A DNA stretch of 64,000 nt, taken from Trichoplax adhaerens. Its lineage: Eukaryota > Placozoa > Uniplacotomia > Trichoplacea > Trichoplacidae. Below, piece after piece: positions 50,201 to 63,000 of the stretch. A program made the position numbers and the translations under genes. The DNA lies in the NCBI RefSeq assembly GCF_000150275.1, contig NW_002060945.1, positions 7,142,454 through 7,206,453 of the forward strand. The letters are read 5' to 3'. Every line of letters begins with the position of its first letter. The stretch's first letter is position 1. The notes below the pieces were generated by a model. That model had not been told where the DNA came from. It saw only the letters and a program-made list of their open reading frames with translations, and did no database searches.

Positions 50201-52675
50201 AAGTAGAAAAGTAAAGTAAATCCATAAAAGAATTGATTGCCACGTATTACACGAAGATTTGGGAACATTAAACTCAATGAAGTTAATTGTTTTCCGGCTA
50301 CTAAATTAAATACTAGAGATCCGGTAATCTCGCGTAATTCAGGATAAGTGGTTACATTGACCTCAGCTGGCGTGTTCATTCGATACATAATAATGAAAAC
50401 TGATCCAATGTAAACTGTGCAACCTTTTAAAACATGGGCATCTCTGACAAATTTAAGCTGTAGACCATCGCCGGTAGGATCGTGGCAGGCTGTTTGAGAG
50501 AAAATAGCGTCAATACCATAAAGTCGCAGATTATATCTCTAATACAGTAGTGGTTTTGTTATAATTTGCAAGAGCTGTTACGTTATGCAATAGGATATCA
50601 TACTTTAAAGTGTGTAGACAAATAAATAAATAAAATTTCATTAGGAATTGTAGACAACTAAATTCGTAATTGAAATAATACAAGGATGTACTATGCACTT
50701 ATAAGCACGATAAAATAGGCATAAGGAAATAGGAATTTAATTTATACGATAGGGAAATAGAATCAGTCGATTGAATACTTAAGCGATAGGGTTCGGTAAC
50801 TGCAAGGTAATTGAATCAAGAAGCCGAAAATGATGCTTTGAGCATACATTACAAAATATTGTTAATCTGTCATGTATATAACATATATATATGTCAGATA
50901 CAGAATAATGTAGTAACTAACACCGTTTATTTTATGCTTACATGACAAAGTGAGATTATTCTTTCATTCAATAGACTACTACTTTACTGTTGGTCTATAT
51001 CTAGAGAACATGTAGGGTGCATAGGAAAAAAATTAATACACAATAATCCTTGACTATTCAGCAGGCCTAAGAAAAATATATTATCGGATAAATTAATTGG
51101 TGGTCAAATTTTTGGCCTACTTTTTATTGTCAATAACTATAACTGATTTCTAATACTCGCCTTAGCAACTAGTTAATTTTTTCTTCGACCTATAATTGAC
51201 CTTTTCAAGCTTATGATTGGTTAAAATACAGTAATGGCGCAATATTTTTATTACAAACTATACTGTAATTACACCGTACAGTCTGCTTGACGAGGATGAT
51301 TTTATAGAAAAGAATTACTATACAATGAATACCTTACTATACAGTATGCTCGGTGTACACTGTACACTACAATACAGATAGTTTTAATAAACGTTTATGT
51401 ATATTAATAATTTGGAATTAAGTGCTATAAATACTTGCTTTAAAAAATTATAATGATATATGCTGGAATTGAAAGAATAATTGTAAGAATTGTTTATGAG
51501 CCTCATTATTAACTTAGTCATTTTCTAAGAAATAAAATGTGAATAATTTTTAAAATATAATTGTTTTCATTTATGGAAGTAGTGCATTCCTGCCTGAAAA
51601 TTTAAATATATATGAGAATAAATATATCTATAATTACGATAATTGATTTTAGCGGCTTTCAGTACTGAATAATTATTTTTCAAAGTGAAAGAAACTGAAA
51701 TTAATTTTAATTTCCCTTGCTCTGCTATTCAGCATAATAGCTCAAATCACGAATTTTACTCTACTTGAACAGCTATAAGGTTTTACTGGTAATGCTATAA
51801 TTCCTTCTAAGCATATTCTGATAGTTATTTTTATGTTAAAAATGTTGATCCAGTTGGAGAGCTAAAAAAGTCTAAAAATGCAGGTATAAAGTATCAATTT
51901 TAGTACCAAGTGTTACTACATTAATGTGGAACGTTCTTTCCTCAAGCAATCGATTAAAGGGCTGGAAAAAGGGATATGATGCATTTATATAACATACAGA
52001 GCAGCTAGAGAACATTGCAGAATGGAGTAGAACTTATCGGCTTAATATCACAGTAATAAAGTTTAACAAACTTTTCACATTAATTGTATGATGACTTTGG
52101 TAGACGGACTAAATAGAAATGCTTGTACTTTGTGTGCTAAATTGTAAGGTACATATATACGAAATGTTTCTTTCGTTGTATCACACAATGAACGTAATAT
52201 TATATCTATCAATCGTAATATTTTAATCACAAAATAGAATGAGTGGTAGTTATATTTACTGTACTATACTTTATGGGTTTGGATAAAATCTTGATGATCT
52301 AATAGGAAGAAATTACGTTTTAAGACTAAGCTTATTACGTCATTGTATGTATATTAGCTTTAAAATGTTTCATTTTAAAATGAGTACTTTAACTGATCTG
52401 ATTGCTTAGTGGATAGGATAAAGGCAAAAAATAGAAAAAAAATGAATATAGCAGGTAAGAAAAATTGTTAAAAAATTTTACGAAAGCTACTATTAGTCTA
52501 TATTGGTCATGTAGATGGTTGCGATAATTTAAATTGCAAACATCAAGCGTATTAAGAGTAATGGTATCTTGATTATGTCGTTACCTTTTGTAGGTATTAG
52601 ACAATCGACCGCTTGTAGATTAATATAGGCGATGGTAATGAGAGAAATTAATTTCGCGACTACTGGATACTTCAT
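41292..52675 (-). CDS. Insulin/IGF receptor-like tyrosine kinase, copy 2 (InR2), with frameshift and assembly break
   Basis: The signal-peptide exon is 52675-52585 ([20 protein letters not shown]..., 30 codons, donor G|GTAACG). L1 is 50489-49968, then Cys-rich 49693-49530 ([20 protein letters not shown]) and 49326-49185, then L2 48897-48775 and an N gap. A second Cys-rich/L2 pair follows, 48483-48348 and 48135-48013, then L2 to about 47710, FnIII/insert exons to about 44600, TM near 44340, juxtamembrane near 44200, N-lobe near 43960-43820, helix C near 43725-43665, then about 43505-43356, 43161-43055, 42860-42805 (DLAARN), 42702-42645 (DFG exon), 42535-42463, 42143-42009 and last exon 41880-41292. 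The DFG exon is 58 nt against 57 in both paralogues and shifts the frame at the DFG codons. The duplicated exon pair around the gap cannot belong to one ordinary receptor. The 5' half and 3' half may therefore come from different copies. Confidence 0.85.
42645..42702 (-). pseudogene. InR2 DFG/activation-loop exon with one extra base
   Basis: The exon reads ATTTTCGGCATGACTCG... where InR3 has ATTTTGGCATGACACG... and InR1 ATTTTGGCTTAACTCG.... The preceding exon ends in phase 1 (ATTGGAG|GTATAC), so the expected GAT-TTT-GGC becomes GAT-TTT-CGG and a TGA follows five codons after the shift begins. The rest of the exon, in the other frame, is perfectly conserved ([17 protein letters not shown]). 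This argues for a recent lesion or a base-calling error rather than long decay. Confidence 0.7.
43629..47866. repeat. Near-identical 4.2-kb block, InR2 copy
   Basis: Partner of 28675-32947. Beyond 47866 the InR2 side continues through further exons to the gap at 48643, whereas the InR1 side stops at its gap. Introns match as well as exons, so selection on protein cannot explain the identity. Confidence 0.9.
47931..48240. repeat. Direct duplicate of 48693-49002 (first L2 exon and flanks)
   Basis: About 310 bases matching 48693-49002 with only a few mismatches, including the whole 123-nt L2 exon ([20 protein letters not shown]...). The two copies flank the N gap. The neighbouring Cys-rich exons (48483-48348 and 49326-49185) differ clearly in sequence, so the two copies come from different receptor genes or alleles. 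Confidence 0.88.
48643..48692. other. Assembly gap, 50 N
   Basis: Fifty N between two contig ends. The right-hand contig begins inside the intron between the first and second L2 exons, exactly where homology to 47931 starts, while the left-hand contig ends upstream of another Cys-rich exon. The join therefore goes backwards relative to receptor exon order. Confidence 0.98.
50490..52584. other. InR2 intron 1 (about 2.1 kb)
   Basis: Bounded by the donor after the signal-peptide exon (phase 1) and the acceptor TTTTCTCTCAAACAG before L1. AT-rich. It contains a small TACTGTAC/GTACAGT cluster at about 51245-51375. No internal gene seen. Confidence 0.7.
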
Positions 52676-55600
52676 CTTCTTCCAGAGAGTAATTTGATTT
52701 TATTCAAAATTTTGATATACGAGTACTCGTACGTTGTACAGAAGAAATTCTTCAGTGCTAACTTTCGATCATCTGGATATACGATTCTGGAGTATATAAA
52801 AAAAAGAATATCGCTATGAAAATTGTTGCTGTTATGTAGTAATCCTAAATGACAGTAACAACTCTTGTAAGCATACAGGCTTACGTATACCTACGAGATG
52901 TTGTCTTAATCAGACATCAGATTTTAGGACTAATGGACTAATTTTCTATAAAAAAGTATGTAGAAGCAGGTTATAACATGTACAGTACTGTTCACTATCC
53001 AATTTATAATGCTTTATGACGTCGCCAGTACTTATCGTATTTATAACCTTTAATGAAAGTAAAATCAAATTCATATTCTTATTAAAAGTACCTAGCATGT
53101 CACTCTTTTATCCTACTGTAAATTACCATACTACCGTCAATACGATTTCAGGTCGTTGTTTTTTCTAGCAATTGCAAACAGTTGCAGCCATAATACTGTA
53201 TGCTCGTTTTTTTCTACACTACAGCATGCAGAGTACAGTATGATATTTTTTACATCTCATCAGGTAAACGTACGACATTACTACGGGATCTGTCAAGAAT
53301 TTGTTTATTCATTCTTAGGGGTCTTGGAAATCGCCGCCATGGTCCCTTTTGAACCTGTGATCTTATTTGTACACTTATGGATAGCATCTAGAAAAGATGG
53401 CTTAGTTGGCCCATTGTCGGGGGGCATTGGCTCTCTACAGTATCATCAATAAATTGAGCGTTTTGTCTCCAATATTGTTATCTTTTTGGCATAACGAGTA
53501 AATTCAAACAAACTATATTGCCCTATTGGTACGTCATAAACTAGCTAGTCATTCTATATTTTTCATTATTTTTGTAATGTAATAAGGTACTACTTTAGAA
53601 ATACCCGTACTTCACCAAATTCACTATCGATACTGCTGTCTTGTCCTTTAGCGTTATCTTGTTAATAATTACTAGTAGAACTCCTGCTCATGATACTTGA
53701 CGTTCTGTGCAGTGTGGAATATACTGTATAGATCAATACAGTATAGACTATCAACTTACAATTTTACCGATAGTTCTATTAAAGTATCAGAATTTTGAAT
53801 AAGCACTGTAGCAAGATCTCCAAAAGCCAAACTATTTCCTTATCCAGAGCCTCTGGACTTCTGCGATCAAGGCATCTTCGTTACGACGAAAGGTCCCCCA
53901 CCCCAAAACATTGGGCTTATGGGTCAAAATTATTTTCTAAATAGGTGTGAAGAATGATGCTGGCTGGTTGGTGAGCAGTAGAACAACAGCGATCTCTAAA
54001 TTACCAATTCATTTACGACTTACAGAATGATAACATTAGAGTAAATTTGTAACCAAGACAATCTACTACGATACAGAACAGTGAAGTATCCCACGAACAA
54101 GTTGTACTAATGGATCACCAATTAAAAATTAGAGTTAACTTAAATCATCAAAAAGTAATTTCAATTCATTTGGCTGGAAATTATGCTATAATGGATTGTA
54201 ATTGTCAATTTGCTAGTCGCACAGTATTTACAATAAGAGAAATATTTTTATGCGTCCAACTCACGTATCCGCAGATTTATAAAACTGTGCCTATTCGTTC
54301 AATTTCATCTCGACTCATTTTACGGTAGTACTCCATCAATTTCAGGCAGGACTAGGCTTGACATAAGGCCCCGCAGGTTTACGATGACTTCTTGCTATCC
54401 TTGGGTAGGGTATAAATGCTTAATCATATCATGCATTATGTATTCATAAACATATACTGTATACAGTATGCTGTGCGAGTGCAGCTAGTGAGCACTATAC
54501 TGTATGTATGGAATAAATAAATAATAAAATTATATGTACATACACACGGTTCTGTACTGTACAGCAGAGGAATTAACCCTTTAAGAGAAAAAAAATTTCA
54601 AATTTTTTCATCACTCTAATTACGCAAAACATCAACTTTATTTTACTGTACTGTAGTGGAGGATGGGGGAAAATCCCAAAAGAATGTGCTGTTGGCTATC
54701 ATGTTCAGTACAAGATAAGATAGTTCCAGATACTTACTTACCTGCACAGGACAAACATACAGTTTGTAAACCATATCTCAGACAGCTATTACACTCTTGT
54801 AAACAGGCCCGGATCCCCAACATTGCATTGGTTGAACACTTGAATTAGGATAGCGTTTTCTGCCCAATACTGAAACACGGAAATATTACAGCAACTCCTA
54901 AAATAGCGTTAGAGCAGTTATCACGGTACGAACTACCGTGAAGAAATAGCAATCTAAATTTGGTTAATATAATATAGTGATAATATATTACAACTAGTTA
55001 CTTACAGTAGGAATTAATTAATTATTAAATGTGTTACAGTAAATTTAATGCTGTGCTGTAATGTGTACTGTACTGAAATGATTCTGTGAATGGACATATT
55101 GTAGTCCGACTGTGAAAAATTAGTTAGTAGATGTTCTCACCTAAGTATTTTTATAAGATGACTCGTGAATGTTAGCTGCTGTAGAAGGGTATATAAGCCC
55201 GTCAGATAGTTGAATAAAGCAGTTCTCAATTGTCTAGTTGAGTTTAACGTAGAATCAAAGGCGTCTAAATTCTTATGAGGTAGTTAAAGGATACTGAATC
55301 CCGGAGACTATAGTAATTTAGAGATTTGTTTTACGTTATCCTTGTCACGAAGCTGGTTTGTGACAGTAGTAAAAATAAATTGCACAGATTGAACTGAGAT
55401 ATTTGTACTGTACCAATTTTCTCTATTTTTAATTTAAGAGTTCATCACCAGTGCCCAGTGCGGTGTATAGAAAAAGGCAGGACTAAAGGTCAGTCTTAAA
55501 ATAATTAATTAATTAATTAATTAATAATTTTGAAGAAATTAATAATTTATATCGAGATAAACTGCTATTATGCTTTTCTTTTTTACTTATAGCGCACCAA

Positions 55601-57034
55601 GACCAAGGAGGGCTCCTTTTTCTGCCTTCAATTTCCTATGCGAACAATAATATTGCACAACGTACAAGCAGATATTGCCACATGGAGCAGTGAAGCCGTA
55701 ATAAGACCTTTTCACAATGTGATGGAACATCGAGGAATGTATTTCGTAAAATAACGTTAGCTGTGGCACGTATAAACTTCATATTGTCTGTTATCGTCTC
55801 ATTTAACTGAACCTAACTTTCAAAAATTTAATTCACAATCTATAATTATACGCTAGAAACTGAAACGAGGGACTAAGATATTTCCGCGACTTTAGTTAAT
55901 GTAATTTTTCCCTTATCTTGATATCTTTATAACTTCTTTAGTACAGATTTCTCTTCTAACCACAGCAATAAAATGAAATGCATTATTATGCGTAGTACTA
56001 TAGTATACTAGCTTATCATGCCAGCTTTTGATCAAGGTGAAGTCAAGGGTGCACGTAAAAAGACAATTCTAGATAAAATGAATATTTGCTTGCTGTCATG
56101 TCAGCAGCACCTCGTATCAAGCAAAGTAAAATAAAGAAATAATATAGCATCCTTAATGTAATAATATTTATTTACGAATACTAATCTAAATTTATTATAC
56201 GTACATGGCTAACCAAAGCTTTCGTATTAATTTAGGTTACAATTAAATCAAATAAGTAGATTATTAACATTACAGCAATTACGAATAACATTTCTATAGA
56301 ATAAATTTGCTTATATTGTTAACCAACAACTACAATTCAAGTTAAGAATTTATTCCCGTTTACCCTATATCGCTAAGCACGTTATTGTATTCACAACGAG
56401 TTACCGGTACAATATATCAAGATAATAAAAACAATGATATATTGTGATTGCCAATTATTGCCATAGCAGAAGCAATAGGGTTCAGTTCACATATCATCAA
56501 ATGCATATTTACAACTTGTATTATATACTATATACTCTAATATATTAGAAGAATATTGTAACAGATTAAAGAGCTCCATACAACGAATTAATTTTACTAC
56601 CTATTTATAAGCTAAAGGAAATTGAAGATAGCAAAGAATCGAATAAAATAGACCAATAAATGATATTAGATTAAAAATCTTAAAATAAAAGTTATAGGGA
56701 GCAAACAAAGCCTCCGGCAGCTGAGGTACGTAGTAAAGTATTTGCAATCAATTACAGTAATGAATTAAAAATTTAGTTTATAATAATATATCCACGCCGG
56801 CAGTAATAACTTGGAGTGTTACAGTACACTAATTAAGAGAGCAATACATAAATACTATTTTCAGAAATTAGTTAAAAAATTTTTGTAACAAATAAGAGAA
56901 AAGCATTCAAATGCCTAGTGGAAACTAGGAAAATTTTATGCTAAAATTTTTAGCCCTTTTTATTAAATTAATGCAATGAAATCATAGATTTATTGCACTA
57001 GTTACGTAAGTAATCACATGGCTTACGTAGTGAA
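52676..57034. other. Intergenic, InR3 3' end to InR2 5' end; palindrome words, no gene recognised
   Basis: About 4.4 kb. Short open frames at 53156-53452, 54110-54328, 54663-54848 and 55587-55769 have no recognisable content. TACTGTA/TACAGTA words cluster around 53190-53245, 53720-53750, 54455-54510 and 54552-54562, and (TTAA)n occurs at about 55503-55525. No DAP3 relic was found here, unlike the spacer 3' of InR2. Confidence 0.5.
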
Positions 57035-60000
57035 CTATAACTTGCTCACACGAACATTTCTTGTACTACCAAATGTATGAGGTTTTTCACGCTCTCTTAG
57101 CGTATTATTCGTAACCACAACACACGGGGTAGATTTGCTAACTTCACGATTTTTGCCAAATTCTTGCCGCTGCAGTATAGTAGAATCACGGGATGCGGTA
57201 ATAGTTTGAATAATAGAACCACTGCCATGCTGACTGTTTAAGACTTTCTTATTAAGTATTAAATTTTTACTGGAAATTTGATCGTTGCTGCTTTCACTGG
57301 TACTTTTTCTCGAGATACTACTGCTGCTACGGGTGGTACCTGATAAACTGTCATATCTTTCGTTATTAATCGAGTTCGCACTGTTAGCAGTGTCTCTAAT
57401 TTCCAATCCTAGTGCAGCTGCTCGTTCTTTCTCCGCATTTCTTGTCTCATCTTTCATTGCAGCTTCAGCGCACTCCTCTGAGTGATAATAGGATATTTCT
57501 TGAAAGGATTCTGGCAAGTCGGGAAGTAACAAGGCGATAATTTCTCGAAATCTTGGTCTTAACTTTGGCTGAAACTGCGTACACGCAACCATGAGGCGGT
57601 ACCTAAGATAGTTAAAATATAATATTATGGACATTTGCTAAGATAAGAAAGGCAACGAGGATAGACATTAAAAATATATATAAAGCATTAAAATATAGAT
57701 CATTTACAATTTGTCAGAGCAATAAGGTGGTCTTTCTAAGCCTCCACCATCTAAAACGTATTTTAAAACATCCTCATTCGACTTTCCGGGATACGGTTGT
57801 TCGGAAAGAGTAGCAATTTCCCAAAGTACTACGCCATAGGACCTTTAAAATTTTAATAGTAAAAGGCTAAATTAAAATTACGCCCGTATATTAGACCAAA
57901 TATTTAATGTCTAACCACAGTTTGTAACAAAGAATATTTTGATGCATCTTACCATACATCTGTTGCTGATGTAAAAACACCGTCTCGTAAGGATTCTGGT
58001 GGCATCCAACGAACAGGCAACATTCCTATATTCAAGTTATAATTCGCATTAATACTTTTAAATGTTATATAACTGATTCTATTGACGGTTTGTAAGGATA
58101 CAATCGTAATAAAATAAGGACTCGTATTTTCATACCCTTTCCACCTTTACGGTAATAGTCACTGGCGTAAACGTCGCGTGTCATGCCAAAATCTGAGAGG
58201 CACGAAATGTTGAAATTTAAAATTAAGAAATTTTTTTACGTTATTAATAAACTCTTTAAGTATTTTAATTCAAACAATTAAGCAGTGTTCTTACCTCCGA
58301 TCTTTACGATAAAATCTCCGGAAACCATGCAATTACGCGCCGCTAAGTCTCTAATTAATACATAAGTAGTAAACTGGATATAAATTGCATAAATGACGAT
58401 AACTACATAATATTTACTATTAATATTTCAAAACTGATGCTAAAACGTAGCGACTTATAGTTGATTTCGTTTTAAAATAATAACAGAATATCAAGCCCTT
58501 ACAAAGAATTCGTTCCTAGAAATAGATTAATTTTATACAAATTTGAAAACTACGCGCAACCAACCTGTGTACAAATTTTTTATCACTTAGATACAACATT
58601 CCATCGGCTATTTCGGCCGCCATTTTATGAAATTGTACATCGGAAGGTCGGTTAGGATTGGGTTTCAAGTACTATACATTTTCAAAGGTCGTATAAATTG
58701 GAATAATTTTAACTCAAAATTCTTTATAAAATCTCATTAGATAATTTAATATATGATTATACGTATACATGTATATTGCTGCCTACATAATCTGGGCTAT
58801 CAGCATCTTCTCGAAGCGATCTTAAATGATTTTTTAAATCGCCGTTAGCCATTAACTCCATAATAACTAAAGGTGGAAGTCCTTGCGAAACGATTCCAAG
58901 CAATCGGACCACATGATTACAATCAAATTGCCTACGATTATCCCAACATAGGACCAAAATTTAGTAAGTAGAGGAGCAATAATGTAATTATAGCATTTAT
59001 GCATAGTATTTACGGATATGTGTGTATTCGTATTATATTATATCGCACTAATTAATAATTTGCAAATGTAATAGAAGGTGTGAAATATTACTTCATAATA
59101 CAAGCTTCATTTAGAAACTCCTGGCGCTCTCGGAAACTAGCTTTCTCGTTCACCGTCTACGATAAAAATGAAATAATCAATTACTATGATAATCATTTCT
59201 GACTGGTAAAATGGACTTTGTATGGTTAATATGGTTATCGATTGGTATACTTAACTGACCTTTACAGCTACTTTTGTTTTTAGTTCTCCATAAATAATAT
59301 CAGCAGCTTCACCAAGATATACCATACCGAACGCACCTTTACCTAATTCCTTCAATAGCGCTATTTTTTCACGTTCAAACTCCCAATCATCAGGAATATA
59401 AACTATAATAGTTACAATAGATAAGCATTAGTGATATGAAATAAATAGTAATCATTCCGATAGGTTCATATGAAATTATCTCTTGTTACTTTTTATTAAC
59501 TTAATGAATGAAAATATATATACAGTACGTATAGAAAACAATCTTACCATCTGCAGCATTCATATAATCGGGGTTGATTGATTCTATAAATTCTTTGTGC
59601 TTTTGCTTAAATCTGAGTAAATATTGCCAAGTTAATGAAGAGTTTTAGTATAGTTCATAAGGCAATAGTCTAATTTACCGTCTTCTTAGGTAGTACCATA
59701 TCCCTCCACCGGCAGTTAGGATAACAAAAACTGCAGCACTAACAATAGAGGCTACGGTAATGACCTGAGCTCGAGCTTCGAGTAATAAAGGAAGAGATTT
59801 AATTTTCCAATAAAGACATATGAAATATATAGTAATGCAGTAGGGTACCGTTACATCATAAACTCATCATATACCTTACAGAAACTGCTTAGAATTTAGT
59901 CATTACTAAAATTTATTGTTTAGAGTAGAAAGTAATCAGTTGCGACATCACATTTTACCTTCTATATTTATAAACTCCACTGAAATATTACCAGCCCAGG

Positions 60001-63000
60001 AACTGTTTCCAGCCAAAGATGTTGCTTTTACGTCAAAAATGTAAAAACCATATCTACCTAACCCAATTTCATGACCGATTCCTTCACTATAATTTGCGGC
60101 ATCTACACATCTGGATTCCATCTAAAGAGAGAATTATACGACGGTTTGTATACATGATCGCAAGTTTGTGATATTACAAAAATCAATATACTGTATACTG
60201 TACTACTAATTAAGCAAATCAAATATATAGTAAACAAGATAAATGCTGATACCTTATCGTATTTCAAGCCCCCGAGATACCGAACTTCATCCTCATAGCG
60301 AGTAATTCTAATCTCATACGCTAATATATGCCCACCATTTGGATTCACAGGTGTACTCCAATTCATTACTACGTCATAGCTGTTGGGAACTTTTACCACA
60401 CTTACATTTTCAATTTGATCTCTTTTCACTAGAATCGTATGTAATCAATTTCATCAATGAAATATATGCTATACCCTACATGACAAACTACAGACTGAAT
60501 ATATACTTACCATCAGGTAAGGTCCTGATATTATATAAATCGTAAGCGGAATCATCACGAATAGAAGGACATTTGCTATTGCATGGAATTATCTATACGT
60601 AGAAAAGGTATATGGTTCCAATTATCATCTCATAATACACTGTATTTCTGTCGTCAACTAAGTCGAAGTTGATATCGGACATTACACACGAAATTTTACA
60701 TAAAGAGTTAAAATTTCAACTTACCGTTACACTATATTTAGTAAAAGACTTTAAATTGTCCAACGTAATGTATGTATCACGAATTTGTTTAACTATAATA
60801 GGAGCAGGAGTCGCCTTAGGTGTTGATGTCGTTTGAACGGTAGACCTACTCATAGAAACGGTAGTAAGTTCTGTTGTTGCTATGGTAGTTGGCATTGTAG
60901 TAGCTTTCGTGGTAGGTCTTGCAGTTGTCGCTATTCAAGAAAGAATTTTTTAACAGAAAATATACCCATTAAAATGTACTTGGGGATATATTAAATCATG
61001 GCCAAAATGCAGAAAATAGGTAACAATAATACAATCATATCGAACATGATTAGCATACCAGTTGTTGGAGTCGGGGTTGTTACATTCGCAGTCGATACCG
61101 TAGTAGGTGCTGCCGTTTTTTTATAGAAAAAGAGTTGAGTAAGATATTCATAAAAATTTTGATTTTCACTTTGGATATCTTTAGCTTCAGATTGACTTAA
61201 TGTTGGTACAGCAGTAGCTAAACACGGACAACTATCGTTTACAGCCACTGGAGGTGTAGGTGTTGCATCAACGATAGGTTTAATTACAAGGTTCGGGATG
61301 ACAGTACCGCTAGCAGTGCAAACTTCTGTTGGCAAAATTTCTCTCTCTATACGCTGCTGGTACAATATTTTGTAAGTTAAGTTGAGACCATTAGGAGAAG
61401 ACGGAGGATCCCAAGAGATTCGAAAGGATGACGGCGAAAGGTTGATGTATTCTATATTTCTTATTTCCGTGGGTTCTGTAGGCAAATGATAATTTAAATA
61501 TCTTAGGGAAAATATATACCATAACGGATAGATTGTTAATGTACTTAGAACTTGCCATAGTTATAAGTAGAATAATTTTAGATCAACAGTTAGATAGCAT
61601 GTTAGAATTGGGCAATTCCATAATTTACTAACAAATACATAGTTTACACGTACTAGCAATTAGCAATTCCTTTTACATGACAAAAAACAAAGAGCTCATA
61701 GAGTGTGTAATCTTGGTTACACGCTATACACGTATAAAGTGGCAAGCGAACTACCATAATTAGAATCTTCCTTTGCAGCAAGTAAAGTGCATATATTACT
61801 ACAACATCGTGTAGTGAGATTAATTTCAAGACTGGCGTAAGAAACCATTTGGTACGCTAAATGGGTATATTATTAGTACAGTATACCATACTTACGCACG
61901 TCAGGCGATACGTAATATTTAATATCACTTATAGCTCCAACGCGGCTGATGGTTAAGGTTTTAACGTATACAGCGTATATCGTATTCGGCTTTAAATTTT
62001 TGATCTCAGTTTTGTTTTCTTCAGCGTCGACAATGATCTCTTGCCATCTATAAATTGCATAATATAATGGAATAATAAAAACAAAGTACGACAATAAGAA
62101 CACCAGCCAGTCATAAAACTGTTGATTATAATAATATTCTTATATTCAAGGTAAATTTGTCCGACATGTAAAAATTTAATAATTCGAGAGTAGTTACTAT
62201 AATCTTAGCATACACTTTAACTCCGCACGCGTCAACACCATCATAAACGGTCACGTTGAGGTTAGTCCTGAATGAGAGTAATTTGAAATCCTGCGTGAGT
62301 ACATCGACACTAAAATAGCAAGTACTCCAATTAAAGGGTTTTCAAATTTGTACATTATTACTTACGTAGGCCGATAGTATACGATGTAGTTTACTAGCTT
62401 ATTAGATCCTCCAAGTAGAAGGGTATCGATCAGCACCCACTCCACTTTTAAACTAATTTTGCGGTAGCTATATCGTACCACAGGTTGAAATGTTGTAATA
62501 TTAATCGGAAGAATGGTGCCTAATGCAACAACCATTAAAGAAAATTGTAAGATTTTAAGCATACTCAGTAGGCAGTTATAGAATTTTGATCAATTAACAC
62601 GGTATTAATGACCAAATAACATAAAAAAATGCTATGATTTATGCGGTGTTTGACTTCCTTTACAAAAGTAGAAATGTTGATATCTGAAACCGTTACGAAA
62701 GACTGAGATACCCACATTGAATTTGATCTCCATTGGTTTGTTCTGGGATATCTAATGGCGACGTATTATTTTCTTGCCCGATTTCTTTGGCTAGTCTAAC
62801 AATAAGGTTATGGCATAAGCGTGGGTTGAAATGGAAGAATAACTTCCCTCTCTTGACTTTTAGTTTATCTTCCGTTTTCGGTTGCCATAAATTTTCTAAA
62901 TTCCGGTTGTCAAGCATAACAATAGCGTAGCTATGGAATATAAAGGTTATCATATAAATCGTTATCCATTTCTCGATTATTATTTTTCTACTGTTGTATT

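Noticed and set aside
53156-53452. 98-codon + strand frame between InR3 and InR2
   Set aside because: No recognisable domain and a weak start. A chance frame in a less AT-rich patch is more likely.
54110-54848. Two short + strand frames (54110-54328, 54663-54848)
   Set aside because: No family, no splice links, surrounded by palindrome words; the Cys residues in the second do not form a known pattern.
55587-55769. Minus-strand 60-codon frame ending ...KGALLGLGAL
   Set aside because: Could not be linked to any exon or family; treated as chance.
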